DNA of 64,000 bases from Ditylenchus dipsaci (GCA_004194705.1 SADC01000596.1:61691-125690); one strand, 5' to 3'; positions 35,766 to 47,340 are shown, numbered from the stretch's first letter. The notes: generated from the sequence alone by a model not told the origin. Program-made: numbers and translations.

Positions 35766-36070
35766 TTCTAGTTGGTTATCGGACCCATTTTTACCTTGGT
35801 CCCCTTTGGTTACTTTGACCCCCCCTGTTGTTTTTTCTTGAAATGCTTTGGTCCTCCCTGTCCATTAGATTTATAATAATGTTGTCATCATGGTGATGAT
35901 GGTGATTATAGTTAACATGATCACCTTGAACATGATCACCTTCAAAACAACAGGGGAGACCAAGGCATTTTTCAAGAAAAAACACAGAGGGACTTGGAAT
36001 TCCTCGGGAGTAAATAGGGAAACTAAAATAATAGGGGTAAAAAATGGGTCCCAATAACCAACTAGAACCA
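35766..36070. repeat. Palindrome TTCTAGTTGGTTAT with GGTCCCC collar and GATCACC loop
   Basis: The outer arms GTTCTAGTTGGTTATCGGACCC pair with GGGTCCCAATAACCAACTAGAAC. The inner arms CCCTGTTGTTTTTTCTTGAAA pair with TTTCAAGAAAAAACACAG, and the loop is ATGGTGATTATAGTTAACATGATCACC. Confidence 0.75.
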
Positions 36071-36169
36071 AAAAAACTTTGTTAAAAGAATGTGTAGTGT
36101 TTTAATTCTGATTTAACTACAAAAATAATCAACTATAAAACATGTCAAATCATTGTATAAGTAAGATCG

Positions 36170-39100
36170 TTATCGCTGACTACAAACTGGATCTCCAGCT
36201 TGACTGGTTGCTTCAGCAGATTTGAAAGCAGCTCTTCTGTGAATCCAATTAGCCAATAAAGTCTAAAGGTTTTTTATAAAAAATTTGGAAATAAAATCCA
36301 TACTTTCGAATATTCAACCGCCTGCCATATTGAAGAAATCCAGCCACGTAAAGTGCATTGCCCGTCTTTAATAACAAACTGAATAAACATGGTTATATTC
36401 GTTAATATTATCTTGAAAAAACTGACTTCTGTTCCTTGAGCTGTCAAATGCTTGTAGAACATACCCCGCATAATCGAACGACCACTTCATCTTGAGCAAT
36501 AGTTACAGGCTAAAAATTTATTTTAATTTTCAGGACAGGTGCATGAACTTTTTTCACGTTTTGGAAAAATTTGTTGCAAATTTTTGCGAATATCGTTAAG
36601 CTTATGATGCAAAAATAGCTCTAAAAAGAAAAATTGACGCATGAATTGACTCATGATTAAGTTCGTCCTAACATACGCTGGCCTACTTTTGCCTGACCCT
36701 TAGCCTAAAAACTCACAACAACAGGGGGACCAAGGCGAAACCCCCCCCCATTGAGAAGTAGGGCTCATGAACTTCAAAATAGGAATCTGTGCGATATTTA
36801 GACTAAGCTGACAAATTGCATTTGACAAAACACACCGAAAATGAAAGAGTCTAAATTTATAAATAGAACGTAACGAAAACGGTCCTGCTGGTCGAGTTAA
36901 GCAAGGTTTATATTTTCTCTAGTGAGCGCCTTCTCTCTAATAGACTCTCTCTAATTTACGGGATTTTATTTTTTTTGGTGCAAAATAATTTTTTTTGGTG
37001 GAATTTGCTTTAAAATTTTGGTTTTGCGTTTTTATGCTAAAAATTTCGGCGCTAACGGAGTATACCTACCCCGGCCCCCTCCCCCCAATTGGAATTTTTT
37101 AAAAGTGTTTCCAAACAGCCTATATCGACCCAGAATCACCTCAGGAGATCAAAAAAGACATAAAAAGTTGAAATTTCAAAAAAGCTCAAAACTCAAGAGA
37201 GGGAGGGTTAGAGGAAGGGAAGGGAGAGGAAGGGAGGGTTTTATACTCCGGTAGGGTCAAAATTCCAATGTTTTTCAAAATGATTGAACCATCAGGTAGC
37301 TTTGCGATTCTAGTTTCTAATAAGCTATTGTTTACCAAAAAATCTCTGCAAAATATATCACATAAAGGTAAAAGTATAAAAAAGGTCAAAAAAATTTGGT
37401 TCATACTTTTTTTTGCGCCCCCATTTTACGAATATATTGCAACGAATGATATTCGTAAGAAACTAGAATCGCAGGGTTACCTGATGGTGTACACATGTTG
37501 AAAAAGGTCAAAAAAGTTGTAATAAAAACGCAAAACTAAAATCTTAAAAATATTTGCACCAAAAAAGATCTAATTTGCACCAAAAAAGATTCAATTTGAC
37601 CAAAAAAAATCAATATCCAATTTAAGGGTCTGTATTTCACGATAAAGTATATATTTTACAGAGCTGTTTGTGACATTTTTAACTCGCACGAGCTTTACTG
37701 ATTCTGCTTCTTGTATTTTTTGAGCACCCGAAAACCTCGAGATCGACCCAAAGTTTTCTTGATTTTCGGACGGTTGAAAATACCGTATTCTCTCTAATAG
37801 AACCACACTCTCTATTTGAACCACACTCTCTAATAGAACCACACCCCCAAGGGGTATGTGAAATAGAACCACACTCTCTATTAGAACCACACTCTCTAAT
37901 AGAACCCACCCCCAAGGGGGTATGTGAAATAGAACCACACTCTCTATTAGAACCACACTCTCTAATAGAACCACACCCCTCAACACTCTCAAGCTGCGCC
38001 GACGGCCGTGAAACTCCAATGGATTGTGGAAGCCTGGAGAATCTCTCGAAAGAAGCTCATAATTAATCATTCGAATCGTGCGGAGTTCCCAATGCCAACG
38101 ATGGATGTGAGGACAACGCCATCCACTGCCTCAAAAAAGTTAGACCGGTTCCGAGTAATCGAGGCAAGGTGAAGCACACGCGTGATGAGAAGAACTTGGC
38201 TGAGCTGATACAAGAGATCGATCTCGAAGAAGAGCAAGAAAATGTGTTTAATAATAAAGATATCTCTAGAGTGTTGATGAGTTTTGGGAGCTGTTCTGGT
38301 TTGGGTGGAGGGGGACGCCCATTTTTACTAAATATTTATTTTATTTTTTAGGTTGATCAAGTCGATTATGGTGACCAGGGTGACATAATCACCTTAATCA
38401 ACGAAATTACTTATTAAACTATTCATATAGATTATCGATATAACCATGACTGCCATAATCAACAAAGATACATAAAAAGTATAGTATAAATGAGCGTCCC
38501 CCTAAACCAGAACAAGTCCGAATTTTGTTGTAAAAAAGGATTTATGCGCGTATGCTGCAATTCTTGAATATGTTCAGAAGGTTGAAAAATAGAACCACAC
38601 TCCTCTAATAGAACACATCCCCCAAGGGGGTTGAAAAAATAGAACCACATGTGGTTCTATTAGAGAGAATACGGTAAGCACCTCGGGCGCTCATTAGAGA
38701 GAATACAGTATTACAATATTTCGAGGTGCTACGAAACGATCTTCAAGGCGTCAGCGTGATATTTAAAAAAAACTTTGAATAAACAAGAAAGCCTGCAACT
38801 CCTACACAAAGTGCGCCCCAAAAATCTGCCTTGGTCCCCTGTTCTTTTTTCTTGAAATAATGCCTTGGTCCCCCTGTTGTTTTGAAGGTGAACATGTTCA
38901 AGGTGATTATTTAACCCTAATCACCATGATCACAACATTATTTTAACTCTAATGGACAGGGGGGACCAAGGCGTTTTTCAAGAAAAAAGAATAAGGGGGA
39001 CCAAGGCAGATTTTTGGGGCGCACTTTGTGTAGGAGTTCCGAAAGCCTTACCTGTTGTTGACGAAACCCCTCCAAGTTTTGCGAATGGAAAGTCATGCAA

Positions 39101-39372
39101 CCTTTGCTAACACCAATATGCGTCGGTCTTCTAGCCATCTGGTAAGTTAGACGCAAGCTCCGGTCAGAAGTTTTCTGAAAAAAATTTCAGTGTGATTTTA
39201 GTGTTTAAAAAAAATTTCAAGTCAAACTTACTCTATACTTTCCAGCACAATTTACATCCAACGGACTAGTAGTACAAATCCAGCGAGCAGAAGTAGCACA
39301 TTTTCTGACATCACTGAACTTCCCTGAGCAATACTCGGCATAAAAGGTCGACATAGAAGGGCAGTTATCATT
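36170..39372 (-). CDS. Unrecognised cysteine-containing protein, 3' part of gene
   Basis: Five exons fit together: 39372-39232, 39174-39052, 36509-36427, 36378-36304 and 36262-36170 (TAA at 36172-36170); introns of 57, 2542, 48 and 41 bp, all GT-AG and all phase 0. They give about 171 residues. The first two hold six cysteines (NDNCPSMSTFYAEYC, CATSARWICTT, CAGKYR, GVSKGCMTF). Then come PVTIAQDEVVVRLC, KHLTAQGTE, FVIKDGQCTLRGWISSIWQ and TLLANWIHRRAAFKSAEA, ending DPVCSQR. One base is missing at the GGGG run in 36427-36509. The cysteines suggest a secreted or extracellular protein, but the N-terminus lies above 39372 and was not found. The large intron holds palindromes and a pogo-like element with a transposase fragment. 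Confidence 0.6.
37783..38674 (+). mobile_element. Pogo-like element with CTCTCTAATAGAACCACA arrays
   Basis: Ends CCGTATTCTCTCTAATAG and the inverse TAGAGAGAATACGG are flanked by TA (37781-37782, 38675-38676). The left end is an array of 17-18 bp units (AACCACACTCTCTAATAG). A transposase remnant lies inside, and a second palindrome (38298-38510, GGGGACGCCCATTTTTA and inverse) is nested 3' of it. Confidence 0.75.
37985..38300 (+). pseudogene. Pogo/Tigger-like DDE transposase C-terminus
   Basis: One frame gives TAVKLQWIVEAWRI, matching the A-x-x-W-I-x-x-AW helix that follows the DDE core in pogo/Tigger transposases. After a one-base shift the next frame gives SFESCGVPNANDGCEDNAIH, matching the SF-x-x-CG(I/V)-x-NA-x-DG-x-ED signature, then NLAELIQEIDLEEEQ. 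The remainder of the transposase is missing. It explains the TA duplications of the CCGTAT-ended family. Confidence 0.7.
38797..39046. repeat. Palindrome AACTCCTACACAAAGTGCGCCCC with CCTTGGTCCCC collar
   Basis: The outer arms are near-identical inverses, the collar is CTGCCTTGGTCCCC, and the loop has GGTGATTATTTAACCCTAATCACC. It ends six bases from the donor of the exon at 39052-39174. Confidence 0.75.
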
Positions 39373-39379
39373 CTGAAAC

Positions 39380-40625
39380 AATTTTTGCCTTTTTGTGTAA
39401 AATAAATTTTATTTTAATGCAAAAAGAGAGATAATTTCCAAGTCTTGAAGGTTATAGAACATATTGCCAACCAAATGTAAAAATAAATTTAAATAACAAT
39501 TGTTTCAAAGCTGAAATTTTTATTTACGAGGTGTTGTCTATTGATGAATTCGATTATGGATGAGCCAAAAACAGAATTATTTATTTTGAACTATTGAATC
39601 CTTTGAAAGCAGGGCTCTCAAATATCTGACGCCAGTGCAGATGGGGTTGCCAACATTTTCCTTGGTGCCCCTGTTATTTTTTTATTGAAAAACAGCTTGG
39701 TCGCCTTGTTGGGGGTGGGAGAGGGGCTGTCGCGACCAAGGCATATTTTGCAAAAAAAACAACAGGGGGACCAAGGCAAATTTTGGCAACCTCTTCTGCG
39801 ATAGGACCACTATTGAATCCTTTGAAAGTAGAACTCTCAAATGGATTTATTAATCAAAAAAAGAATTAATTTCGATAGTTCAAACTGATTATTTCGAAAA
39901 AAGTTGGGCATCTTCTTGTTGAGAAAAGCCTAAGCCAGGGGAAAAATTGATGTTTGGAGGGAGTGTCTTAACAAGGAAAGTGACGAAAATTGAATAATTA
40001 GAAAAGGGTCGACTTTTAACAAAAAGAGTTGCTCAATTGGCGATTTATCGCAAATAAACAAGAAAAAGGTCATTTTCCGCCAAAACTTTTTTAGAAAATT
40101 TTCAGGCTTCGAGCTCAGCCAAGGGTAGGCCAGCGTATGTTAGGACAAGCTTAAACATGTCTATTGAAAAAGACATGTTTGAATACGCGCTTAAATCACA
40201 TCCTTGAATACACAACAGGATTAAGAAGGCGAAGAGGAGTCACAAGCCTAATGGTCCTAGTACCCACCTATACATGTGTATTCCAGATTTCATAATATAA
40301 CCGGACGAGTCTAACAGTTGACTAAATGTGTGCTGTTCACCGGGGCTAAACTGTTTGACTGTAAGTCGTCTCGAATTATGTCTCGGCCAAAAAAACATTT
40401 AATTTAAACTTTTGGCGCTGACATCAAATGCCTGGTGGGGCATAAAAATCTTGAAACCTCTACTTTGACAAAAATTCAAAATAGTGTAAAACAGGAGTGT
40501 TATATGTGCAGTTTGCCCTAGAATGTGAAAAATGTTTCAAACTTATCATTTTTTCAGTATTTTAACCAAACTACGGTCAAAAATGTCGTAAAAAACTATT
40601 AGGCTTTAAAGAATTGAAATCAAAT
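39380..40625. other. AT-rich stretch with one collar palindrome
   Basis: 39630-39800 is a small palindrome (GGTTGCCAACATTTTCCTTGG and inverse). 40115-40190 is a GTATGTTAGGAC loop module. The 5' exons of the gene ending at 36170 could lie here, but I could not identify them. Confidence 0.45.
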
Positions 40626-40631
40626 ATTTAT

Positions 40632-41355
40632 TAGGTTGGTGCATAATTTTAAACCATACAAAAGTCTTTTTTTGCAAAACGAAAATTTCTCTTATAACAA
40701 AATCCAAACAATAGGTTTTGTAGCCCTGAATCTCCTCTTTCAAGTGGCATATTTAACTTAGCTTGATTATTCTGGATAACTCACCATTTGGGTCCAAACA
40801 CTTGTCTGGTCATTTTGAGAAGGTTACCCGCGTTTTCATCACTTTAACTGGTCAAATGTTTTATTGAATTTCGAGCGTCACGACAAAATTTTATCACCAT
40901 GTTGTAGCGCAGCTCAAGAGCTACAACACCCAAATTACAGAATGATTTTTGAAAATCTGAGTATGAGATATGGTTTTTTTGGAAAAAATCATTTTCTTGA
41001 AAAAAATGACGAAAACGCAAGTTTTGCCAATTTTCTGATTTGGTGATTTTTTAAGAAAATGATTTTTTCCAAAAGGCCATATCTCAATACTCAGATTTTC
41101 AAAATCATTCTGTAATATGGGTGTTGTAGCTCTTGAGCTGCGCTACAACATGGTGATAAAATTATGCAGTGACACTTAAAATTCAATAAAACATTCGACC
41201 AGTTAAAGTGATAAAATTGTTGGTAACCTTCTCAAAATGACCAGACAAGTATTTGGATCTAAATGGTGACTTATCCTAAATAGTCAAGCTAAAAGCGATA
41301 TGCCATTTGAAAGAGGAGATTCAGGGCTACAAAACCTATTTTTGGAATTTTCTCA
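40632..41355. repeat. Solo copy of the mariner-like foldback found at the centre of the giant palindrome
   Basis: It begins TTAGGTTGGTGCATAATTTTAAACC, a mariner-like terminus after TAT, and folds around 41020. Marker segments (ACCATGTTGTAGCGCAGCTC, GAGAAGGTTACC, AGATTCAGGGCTACAAAACC) recur in both arms. The distal terminus is missing on the right. No transposase is present. Confidence 0.7.
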
Positions 41356-41429
41356 TCGTTAAATTTTTATTTCAAAAGTGAGCTCAAAATTTGTCCAAGG
41401 ACTTTTTGTCCACCAGTTAATGCATGGAT

Positions 41430-42460
41430 TAAAGGACAAAAAGAAAAGGCAGATTTTCGAAAAGAAAAAGCTATGAGTCAACTACCGGAATTCATAAGTC
41501 AAGTTAAAGAGCTAGTTGACCTCAAATTAATTTAAATCTGGAAGTTGATCGAGTAATGGCATTTATGCCTGTTGTCGATATTCTTCTAAATATGCTAATT
41601 TTTATGGACTGGATGACACTGAAATTAAAATCGACCTGAAAAAATACTAGAAGTGTCACAACAAAAATCAGCAAACCTAAATACTTTTCAAACAAATTAC
41701 GGACATCCAAAAAACTCTATAAGTTTGCTACAATATTAGCATCATCATGTGGATAAAGCGAATAGAATATTCGAAAAACTTTACATAGAGGCTAGAAACA
41801 AAGAAGCACTCATCACAAAAAAGGACGAAAAATTGCCTTTTTCCCAATGGATCCATTTTACGAGGAAGAAAAAAGAAAAAAGCTTTAGAAGCCCTCACTG
41901 AATACAAAAATAAAAAGTCGATTTTAATTATGTATCGCTTAGAAACCGAATCTGATTTTGAACCACTGAGGGAACACTTAATGCCGTATTCTTTAAAATT
42001 TAAAGAACTGCAGTCAATTTTCGCAGCACAAAAGGTTATCGAAGCAGAGAAAAAGGGCTAGGATACATCTGGCAAAAACGAAACTTGGCAAAACGAAAGT
42101 CGGCAAAACGAAACTTGGCAAAACGAAAGTTGTCAAAAAATCACCTTGGTTCCCCCCCCCCCCTGTTGGTTTTAGCAGAAAAAATTTTCCCAAAAGTCTC
42201 GAAAAGCATTTATATACACGTTTAAGCATTTTTTAACAAAAATTTTTTTTTTGTAAAAAATGCCAAAAAAAATTGCCTTGATCCCCAAGCTGATTTTTGC
42301 CAGCTTACGTTTTGCTAAGTTTCGTTATGCCAAATTTCGTTTTGCCAAGTTTCGTTTTGCCAACTTTCGTTTTGCCAAGTTTCGTTTTGCAAGTTTCGTT
42401 TTTGCCAAATGTATCCTAGCCAGAAAAAGTTTGCAATTGTTTACGAGAATTTGAATCCAC
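41430..42460 (+). pseudogene. Lysine-rich protein family, copy B, interrupted by a MITE
   Basis: Blocks in the same order as copy A: MSQLPEFISQVKELVD (41472), then INLNLEVDRVMAFM, then TILAS (41730), KLPFSQWIHF (41835) and FAAQKVIEAEKK up to 42055. The foldback 42056-42421 splits the last block, and the frame resumes with KFAIVYENLNPQ. The frame also shifts several times, so this copy is a pseudogene. Confidence 0.55.
42056..42421. mobile_element. hAT-like foldback GGCTAGGATACA with AACGAAACTTGGC arrays
   Basis: Ends GGCTAGGATACATCTGGC and GCCAAATGTATCCTAGCC are flanked by the perfect 8-bp duplication AGAAAAAG (42048-42055, 42422-42429). Each end has four to six tandem 17-bp units. A CCTTGGTTCCCCCC collar lies in the middle. 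Confidence 0.85.
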
Positions 42461-43017
42461 AGAAATTTAGAATAAAGAAAGTTCATAGATAGGCTCAATA
42501 CGGTCGGCGCTCCCAATAACATACACCCCAAAAGTTCGTTCCCGCCTAAGGTCCGACACTTTTTTTAGCCCCATTTTTCAAATTTTTTCCATTTCTTTTT
42601 TGACAGTCTGGTCGCAAATATCGCAAGGATTCCGATTTAGCAGATCATTTTTTTTTTTTTTCGCATTTTTCACTTCTTTAAAGAGATGTTTAAATGACTC
42701 TTAAGTAAATTTTTTATGCTCAAAACGATCAGAAAATTATTTTCCGACACTTTTCCACACAAAAATAGATTTTTTGTGAAAAAATTGGGATAAAATGGGG
42801 ACCAAGCTAAATTACTTTGTATTAAGGTATTCTACCCCGTTTTGGTCACTGGAGCTGGGCAAAAAGAGTCTTTTTATGCATTTCGATAAAGAGTCTTGCT
42901 CGGAATCATGTCTAAGGTAAGTGAGTGCGCGCATCTTTAACTCATCAAGCTCCCTGTGCATCGGAGCTCGGGGGGCTTGGGGGCTTGGGGGATTGGGGCT
43001 TGGTTGCTTGGGGTTGA

Positions 43018-43215
43018 GATCAGGGTGGTAACCTCAGCCGGCTGACTTCAGCCGGCTGAGGTTAAATTCAGCCATCAGCCGGCTGAGGCTGATGGCTGAG
43101 GTAAAAATTTCGGCCCGGCTGACGGCTGAGGCTGAGGAAAATTTCAGACCTCAGCCGGCTGAGGCTGACGGCTGAGGAAATTTTTTAGACCTGGCAGACG
43201 GCTGAGGCAGAAAAA
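43018..43215. repeat. GCCGGCTGAGG repeat
   Basis: Starts CAGGGTGGTAACCTCAGCC, followed by alternating CAGCCGGCTGAGG and GGCTGACGGCTGAGG units. Same family as 30780-31385. The right end is unclear. Confidence 0.6.
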
Positions 43216-43379
43216 CAGAAAAAATTGCTGGGATAGCTTTCTATTGCAAAAAATCATTTTTATAAAAACAAATATTTCATTTATACAGAAACGTCTGGAA
43301 AAGAAAAATATGCTACTCTCTATAATTTTTTGACAATCCGAGCTGCATAACAAGAAGAAACGTTAAAAAATTTACAGAA

Positions 43380-43867
43380 AGTTATGTTGTGACAAAACAG
43401 CTGGAATTTGAAGTGCTAAACGAGAGACAAGAAACTATACTGAAATACAAGAACAAAACTAAAGAGCTGGTAAAACTTGGTATTGATCTACACGAAGAAG
43501 TTGATGCAGTAACAAACGGCATTAAAAAATGCTTCAAAGTTTTTATGACAGAAATGACTCTTTTGATTGAACAAACTAGAGAGTTTGAAAATGCAAAAAG
43601 CGTTTGTCAAAGTATTAGAGAATCGTACAAACAAATTCCGCTACTGAAAACAGTCGTATTGTAGTGAACAAAGGCCAAATCAAATACAAAATTGTTTTAG
43701 ATAGGCAAGGAAGATTACCTGTTTTTTATAGAAAAAACACATACGTTGTGTTGGAATGGCTTTATGATTTTGCTACAACCTTAGCAGCTCATCATATAAT
43801 TACAGCTGAGAAAGACTTCCAGCGACACAAAAAGTTGTTTAGCGGAAGAAAAATTGATGAGTGTTAA
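43380..43867 (+). CDS. Lysine-rich protein family, copy C (least damaged)
   Basis: Two frames: 43389-43664 (LEFEVLNERQETILKYK, KTKELVKLGIDLHEEVDAV, GIKKCFKVFMTEMTLLIEQ) and 43664-43867 (KYKIVLDRQGRLPVFY, VVLEWLYDFATTLAAHHII, TAEKDFQRHKKLFSGRK, stop TAA 43865-43867). The blocks LGIDLHEEVDAVTNGIKKCF and YDFATTLAAHHIITAEKDF match GISLKEDVDQVTESIEKCF and FEFATILAAEHVVAAQKNF of copy A. The two frames overlap by one base, so a single indel would unite them. Function unknown; predicted helical, no signal peptide seen. Confidence 0.5.
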
Positions 43868-43892
43868 CAAAGAATTAAGGGCCCTAAGTAAG

Positions 43893-44112
43893 GGCCCTAA
43901 TTGGACTTTAGGGGGCCATTTTTTGCCTTGCCCCCCCCTGTTCATTATGGTTACTGTAACACTGTGATTATGGTGATCAGGTTGATTATGGTTAACATGA
44001 TCACCTTCAATATTATCACCTTAAAAACAACAAGGGGGACCAAGGCATATTTCGCAAAAAAACAACAGGGGGACCAAGGCAAAAAATGGCCCCCTAAAGT
44101 CCAATAGGGCCG
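43893..44112. repeat. Palindrome GGCCCTAATTGGACTTTAGGGGGCC with collar and GATCACC loop
   Basis: The arms pair almost perfectly. The collar is TTGCCTTG(G)CCCCCCCTG, and the loop is GTGATTATGGTGATCAGGTTG. Confidence 0.8.
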
Positions 44113-44362
44113 TGTTTACAGAGAATTAAAGTTCAGAAATCAGTTCTTGCCAATTATCCGCCTTAAGATTTAACCAACTTTTTTAGCTAGGGGGCGCATT
44201 TTTCACTTATTTAAAAAAAATGTTTAAATGACTCCTAAGTAACTTTTATGTGATCAACACGATAAGCAAGTTATTTTGTGATACTTTGCAACATAAAAAT
44301 TGATTTTTTGAAAAAAAAAATTTTGACCAAAATATGACTTTTTGTCTTTGGGGACCAAGATA

Positions 44363-44610
44363 CCGTATTTCCTCTAATAAGCGCGCATGCGCGCTTATTT
44401 TCAAACCCCCAAAAATCTGAAAAATTTTGGGTCAACCTCGAAAATTTCGGGTGCTCAACCAAAATCTGAAAAGTGGAATCGGTAGAGCTCGCGGGAGTTA
44501 AGAAAATGCACTAAACAGCTTTAGAGAAAATTTCTCTGAGCTGAGATATAAGCCCTCAAAGTAGGGGTGCGCGCTTATTAGAGCATGCGCGCTTATTAGA
44601 GGAAATACGG
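44363..44610. mobile_element. CCGTATTTCC-ended MITE inserted in the left arm
   Basis: CCGTATTTCCTCTAATAAGCGCGC and its inverse are flanked by TA (44361-44362, 44611-44612). The right arm keeps the uninterrupted site (TA at 56388-56389). Confidence 0.85.
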
Positions 44611-45524
44611 TAAATCAACTTGTATTAAGGTATTCTACCCCGTTTTGGTCACTGGAGCTGGGCAAAAAGAGCCACTATATGCATTTTCAATCAAGAGTCT
44701 TGCTCGGAATAAGACTAGGGTAAGTGAGTGCGCGCATCTCTAACCTACCAAGCCCCCTGCGCACCCTTCAGGGGCGCAGGGGGCTTAAGAGTTAGAAATA
44801 CGCATACCCACATACCTTAGACGCAAATCACTCGAAAGTGACTGTGGATGCATAAAAATGTACGCATACCAGAGTTTCTTTATGCGGTAGACCCCAGTCA
44901 GTAAAACTATGATCAAATTCTATTTTTTTAGTGACTTAGGGGGGGTATTCAAGTACCCTTTTCTGGTGGCTTACCTTGGTCCTCCAAGTCAAAAAAAGCA
45001 GATTTTGGACAAAAAATTTTTTTTTTCAAAAATCGATTCTTTATGTGGAAAAGTGTCACGAAATGACTGTCTTATCGTTTTAAGCACATAAAAGTCACTT
45101 AAGATTCATTTAAACATGATTTTCCAATAAGTGAAAATGAATTTCACACAAAAAAAACTTAAAAATTGTGGATTTCGTGTCGAGAATCATATCTGTTACA
45201 GATAAGAGGAAATCTTTGACAGAAAAAAGTGAATCTGTGACAAAAAAAGTGAATCTGTGATAGAAAAAATTTTCGCCCCAAAAAAGCTCACACATGAGAA
45301 AAACTTGTCTTGCCAGGACAAAATACTTTAACCAATTTTCTACGATTATATTATAGCGAGAGTCGATTGCTAGCTAGATCCGGACAAAACTATGTTATAT
45401 CGTATTTATGTTTAGTGGATTATGTTATATCGAGAGTCATTTTGGCTTAATTTAGTTCAGACCATCTAAGTCAAAAAAAATTATGTTATATCGAGAATTA
45501 TGTTGCATCGAATTATGATCATAG

Positions 45525-45730
45525 TGGTCCAGCCGTCCAGCCGGGCACGTCCAGGACGGCCGGGTTTCGGCCGGCTGTGGGCCAGCCGGCGAAAATTTTA
45601 AATCATGGACGGGACGGCGGGCGGCCGGGCAACCTTCCGGCCGGCCGAAAACGGCCGGCCAAAATTTTGACGTTAAGGACGGGACGGCGGACGGGCGGCC
45701 GAAAACTCGGAGAATGCGGACGGGATGCCG
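45525..45730. repeat. GC-rich GGCCGGCC module (left arm)
   Basis: Dense CCGGCCG and GGACGGGACGG units, mirrored at 55090-55270 in the right arm. They stand out from the AT-rich surroundings. Confidence 0.7.
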
Positions 45731-45944
45731 TACAAATTTGAAAAATTTGGACCACTATGGTTATGATATGTCGAGCGTACACTGTATTAAAGTTGTAACA
45801 AAAATTAGATAAAGTACACTTTTTCAACATAGCCGAAACCTCGTTTTTTGTCAACTTCGCCTTCGGAGGTCTTAAGCCATCTTCAACCTTTTTCGAGGTG
45901 CAGGGGGTTTAGGCACTGATCTTGTTGAGACCCCCAAAAAAAGT

Positions 45945-46175
45945 CAAAAAAATTGCCTTGACCTCCCTGTTATTTTTGTGAAAATTAAGGCTCAGGTCTA
46001 GGCAAGGGTTTGCAGCGTATGTTTAGACAGACTTAAACATGCTAAAAACTCGTGTTTGAGCATTTCCTAAACACACTTTAGTCAATTTCGCTAAGCCTAA
46101 TCGCAAAAAAAATAAATAAATAATCACAAAACAACAGGGGGACCAAGGCAAAATTTTTTTGAGGTTCGGGGGGGG
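45945..46175. repeat. Collar palindrome CCTTGACCTCCCTG in left arm
   Basis: CCTTGACCTCCCTGTTATTTTTGTG pairs with CACAAAACAACAGGGGGACCAAGG. The loop is GGCAAGGGTTTGCAGCGTATGTTTAGAC. The whole is mirrored at 54780-54985. Confidence 0.7.
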
Positions 46176-46669
46176 AGAATCTCAACAAGAAAAGTGACGG
46201 GGTTTGAAGGCCTCTAAACGATCAAGCACATATTTTTTAAGCAACTTCAGTCATTAAAAAATGATTTTCATGCAAAAAGGTCAGCCATACCGAAAAATTC
46301 ACCGCAATTTAAAGAATCGGCCATGGCCTCATCGGATCATCTATTCCCACTCATTCAGTTAGTTTTAGGCGGTTACTAATCAACATGCTCATCTCTGTCT
46401 TTTGCTTCAATTAAGAAAGAAGTAAGTTTTTTATTGTTTTGCATTCAGTGCATTTTGAGAAAATAACAGAGAAGTTTTGGTGACGGTGTTGATGTGTAAA
46501 ACTTTTTTTTATGAACTTGTTTATTTATTCAAGAATTTTAAAAGATTGTAGTATTAGTCAAAACATTTTTAAGGGCACTGAAAACGTCTTTAAAATACGA
46601 AATCAAAAAAAAAACAATACAGTAGGCTTGAATAAAGTAAAAGTAAAGAGCTTATTCCAACTTATACAG

Positions 46670-47340
46670 TCGACGCTCTCCATGGTGATCACCCAAAAAG
46701 TTCAATCCCAACTAGGGTCCGACACTTTTCTAACTTAAAATTTAAAAGCTATTGCCATTTATCTTCGGCTAGTCTAGTCCGAAGTATGTTAATGCTTCCG
46801 ATTTTGCCGGTCATTTATTTAAATGGCAACAGTTTTGCCAAAAGACCCACGGCTCTCTTGATAGTGATCATCTTTTTGGAAATTAGGTGATCACTATGGA
46901 GAGAGCCGCGCATGTTTTTGGCAAAACTGTTGCTATTCACATAAATGACCGGCAAAATCGAAATAATAAAGATACTCCGGACTAGACTAGCTGTGAGTTG
47001 TGAGACTAACCGCGTAATTTTTTTTTCGAACTTTTTTTCGTTCAAAAGACTTAGAATTTATTTGTTTACACATTTTAATCACTTTTAGACAACAAACTTT
47101 TTTTTGGTACGAAAATGTTGAAAAAAATTCATCTTGGTCCTCCAAGCTGATTAAAAATAAATGAAAAAAATCAGCCTGGGAGACCAAGTTAAAAACATGA
47201 TTCAACTTTTTATTACAAAAAAAAAATCTTGTTATCTAAAATGATTAAAATGTGTAAACAAATAAATTCTAAGTCTTTTAAACGAAAAAAAAATTCGAAA
47301 AAAAAATTACGCCGTTAGTCTCACAATTTTGGATCAACCT
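46670..47340. repeat. CAGTCGACGCTC pogo-like and TTAGGTTGATCC mariner-like ends in left arm
   Basis: CAGTCGACGCTCTCCATGG at 46670 begins a hairpin-rich segment with two copies of GTGATCA. CACAATTTTGGATCAACCTAA at 47319-47340 is a mariner-like end followed by TA. The mirror in the right arm runs 53440-53935 but lacks the loop 46805-46970. Confidence 0.6.

Noticed and set aside
38000..38100. BRCT-like segment around QWIVEAW
   Set aside because: The following SF-x-x-CG and DG-x-ED motifs and the flanking TA-bounded terminal repeats fit a pogo-like transposase better.
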